Origin: Rubrivivax sp.
Lineage (GTDB): Bacteria > Pseudomonadota > Gammaproteobacteria > Burkholderiales > Burkholderiaceae_C
NCBI GenBank assembly: GCA_022843905.1
Contig: JALHMT010000023.1
Coordinates: 20,937-84,936 of the forward strand
Length of the DNA: 64,000 bases
Reading direction: 5' to 3'
Shown: piece by piece, positions 63,794 through 64,000 of the stretch
How the letters are laid out: every line of letters starts with the position of its first letter
How positions within the stretch are numbered: position 1 is the first letter of the stretch
Translations under genes and position numbers: made by a program
Notes under the pieces: model-generated
Told to the model about the DNA's origin: nothing
Seen by the model: the letters and a program-made list of their open reading frames with translations, nothing else
Database searches by the model: none

Positions 63794-64000
63794 TTACGCG
63801 GCATGGAGCTTGATGGCCCAGTAGGCAGCGATGACCACCTGGACTGCAAATGCCGTGAAGCGAGCTGAGACTGCGGACGGCGAAGTTGACGCGAGGTGAA
63901 TGCATGACTGGAGCAAGCGAGCACCCAGCAGCACCAACGCCAAGGGGTCGGTGACGCTGGACCTTCCTGCAACGACGGCAAGCAGCATGAAGCCGCCGAA
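63794..64000 (-). CDS. MAPEG-like membrane protein (5' end outside window), cassette gene
   Basis: C-terminal 68 residues of a frame open to the edge. FGGFMLLAVVAGRSSVTDPLALVLLGARLLQSCIHLASTSP and ARFTAFAVQVVIAAYW contain two membrane helices with the arginine/histidine pattern of MAPEG C-termini. An internal ATG at 63988 would give a short protein, but the frame very likely continues. Confidence 0.6.
   Translation of the reverse strand, partial: FGGFMLLAVVAGRSSVTDPLALVLLGARLLQSCIHLASTSPSAVSARFTAFAVQVVIAAYWAIKLHAA

Larger units (their letters stand above)
55453..64000 (-). mobile_element. Chromosomal integron gene-cassette array (continues past right edge)
   Basis: At least 14 small, functionally unrelated genes, all on the minus strand, are separated by attC recombination sites identified by core-site pairs RYYYAAC/GTTRRRY and inverted-repeat interiors. 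Three of the attC sites (58223-58348, 59735-59859, 63142-63266) are near copies of one another. Since cassettes are transcribed away from attI, the integrase and attI should lie to the right of 64000. No integrase or transposase is inside the window. The array is visibly richer in A/T than the rest of the window. Confidence 0.88.

Noticed and set aside
55453..64000. Search for an integrase, transposase or insertion sequence in the array
   Set aside because: No tyrosine recombinase or DDE motif and no terminal inverted repeats were seen; the array must be mobilised, if at all, by an integrase outside the window.
55453..64000. CRISPR array
   Set aside because: Repeats here are spaced by complete genes of differing length and have attC cores; there is no regular short repeat-spacer pattern or cas gene.

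Overview
The window is a GC-rich bacterial chromosome segment. Its gene content (nusB-ribH-ribBA, type IV minor pilins, PEP-CTERM proteins, glyA-nrdR, UbiD, DppABCDF) points to a betaproteobacterium of the order Burkholderiales, plausibly the Leptothrix/Rubrivivax/Ideonella neighbourhood. That placement is inferred from gene style only. Layout: 1-5.8 kb is a minus-strand dipeptide ABC importer operon (dppABCDF, dppF cut by the window edge). 5.98-9.35 kb is a plus-strand catabolic trio (N-formylglutamate amidohydrolase, AstE/aspartoacylase-like hydrolase, acyl-CoA ligase). 9.3-14.7 kb, minus: a Ser/Thr kinase, an aminotransferase and nusB, ribH1, ribBA. 14.7-19.8 kb is a minor pilin cluster (two FimT-like proteins, PilE, PilW, PilX, PilV). 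20-22.6 kb holds a PEP-CTERM protein and a divergent TPR protein. 22.7-25.5 kb: nrdR, glyA and a lytic transglycosylase. 25.8-30.3 kb: UbiD-type decarboxylase, luciferase-like monooxygenase, GMC oxidoreductase. 30.5-32.3 kb: a cobalt-type nitrile hydratase operon. 32.4-39.7 kb: an ABC exporter, a receiver-TPR response regulator with a small histidine kinase, and a YgiQ-type radical SAM protein. 40-47.3 kb: mostly small genes, including a type II lumazine synthase (RibH2) behind a clear FMN riboswitch.

From about 47.5 kb to the right edge almost every gene is small, unrelated to its neighbours and on the minus strand. From about 55.4 kb onward these genes are separated by attC recombination sites (RYYYAAC...GTTRRRY ends, inverted-repeat interiors). 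This is a chromosomal integron cassette array of at least 14 cassettes, running off the right edge. The orientation puts the integrase and attI to the right of the window; no integrase lies inside it. Cassette cargo includes a MAPEG-like protein, three GNAT acetyltransferases, a secreted protein, a double-SH3 protein, a HicAB toxin-antitoxin pair with an operator-like repeat, two SRPBCC proteins, a bacterial-type poly(ADP-ribose) glycohydrolase, a bleomycin-resistance-like VOC protein, an alpha/beta hydrolase, a lipoprotein-like secreted protein and a membrane protein. Many cassette stop codons lie inside the attC core site. Several attC sites are halved or missing, so the left end of the array looks decayed, grading into 47.5-55.4 kb, which carries cassette-like genes (VOC, cupin, RidA, NTF2-like, GNAT fusion) and two truncated gene remnants but no recognisable attC.
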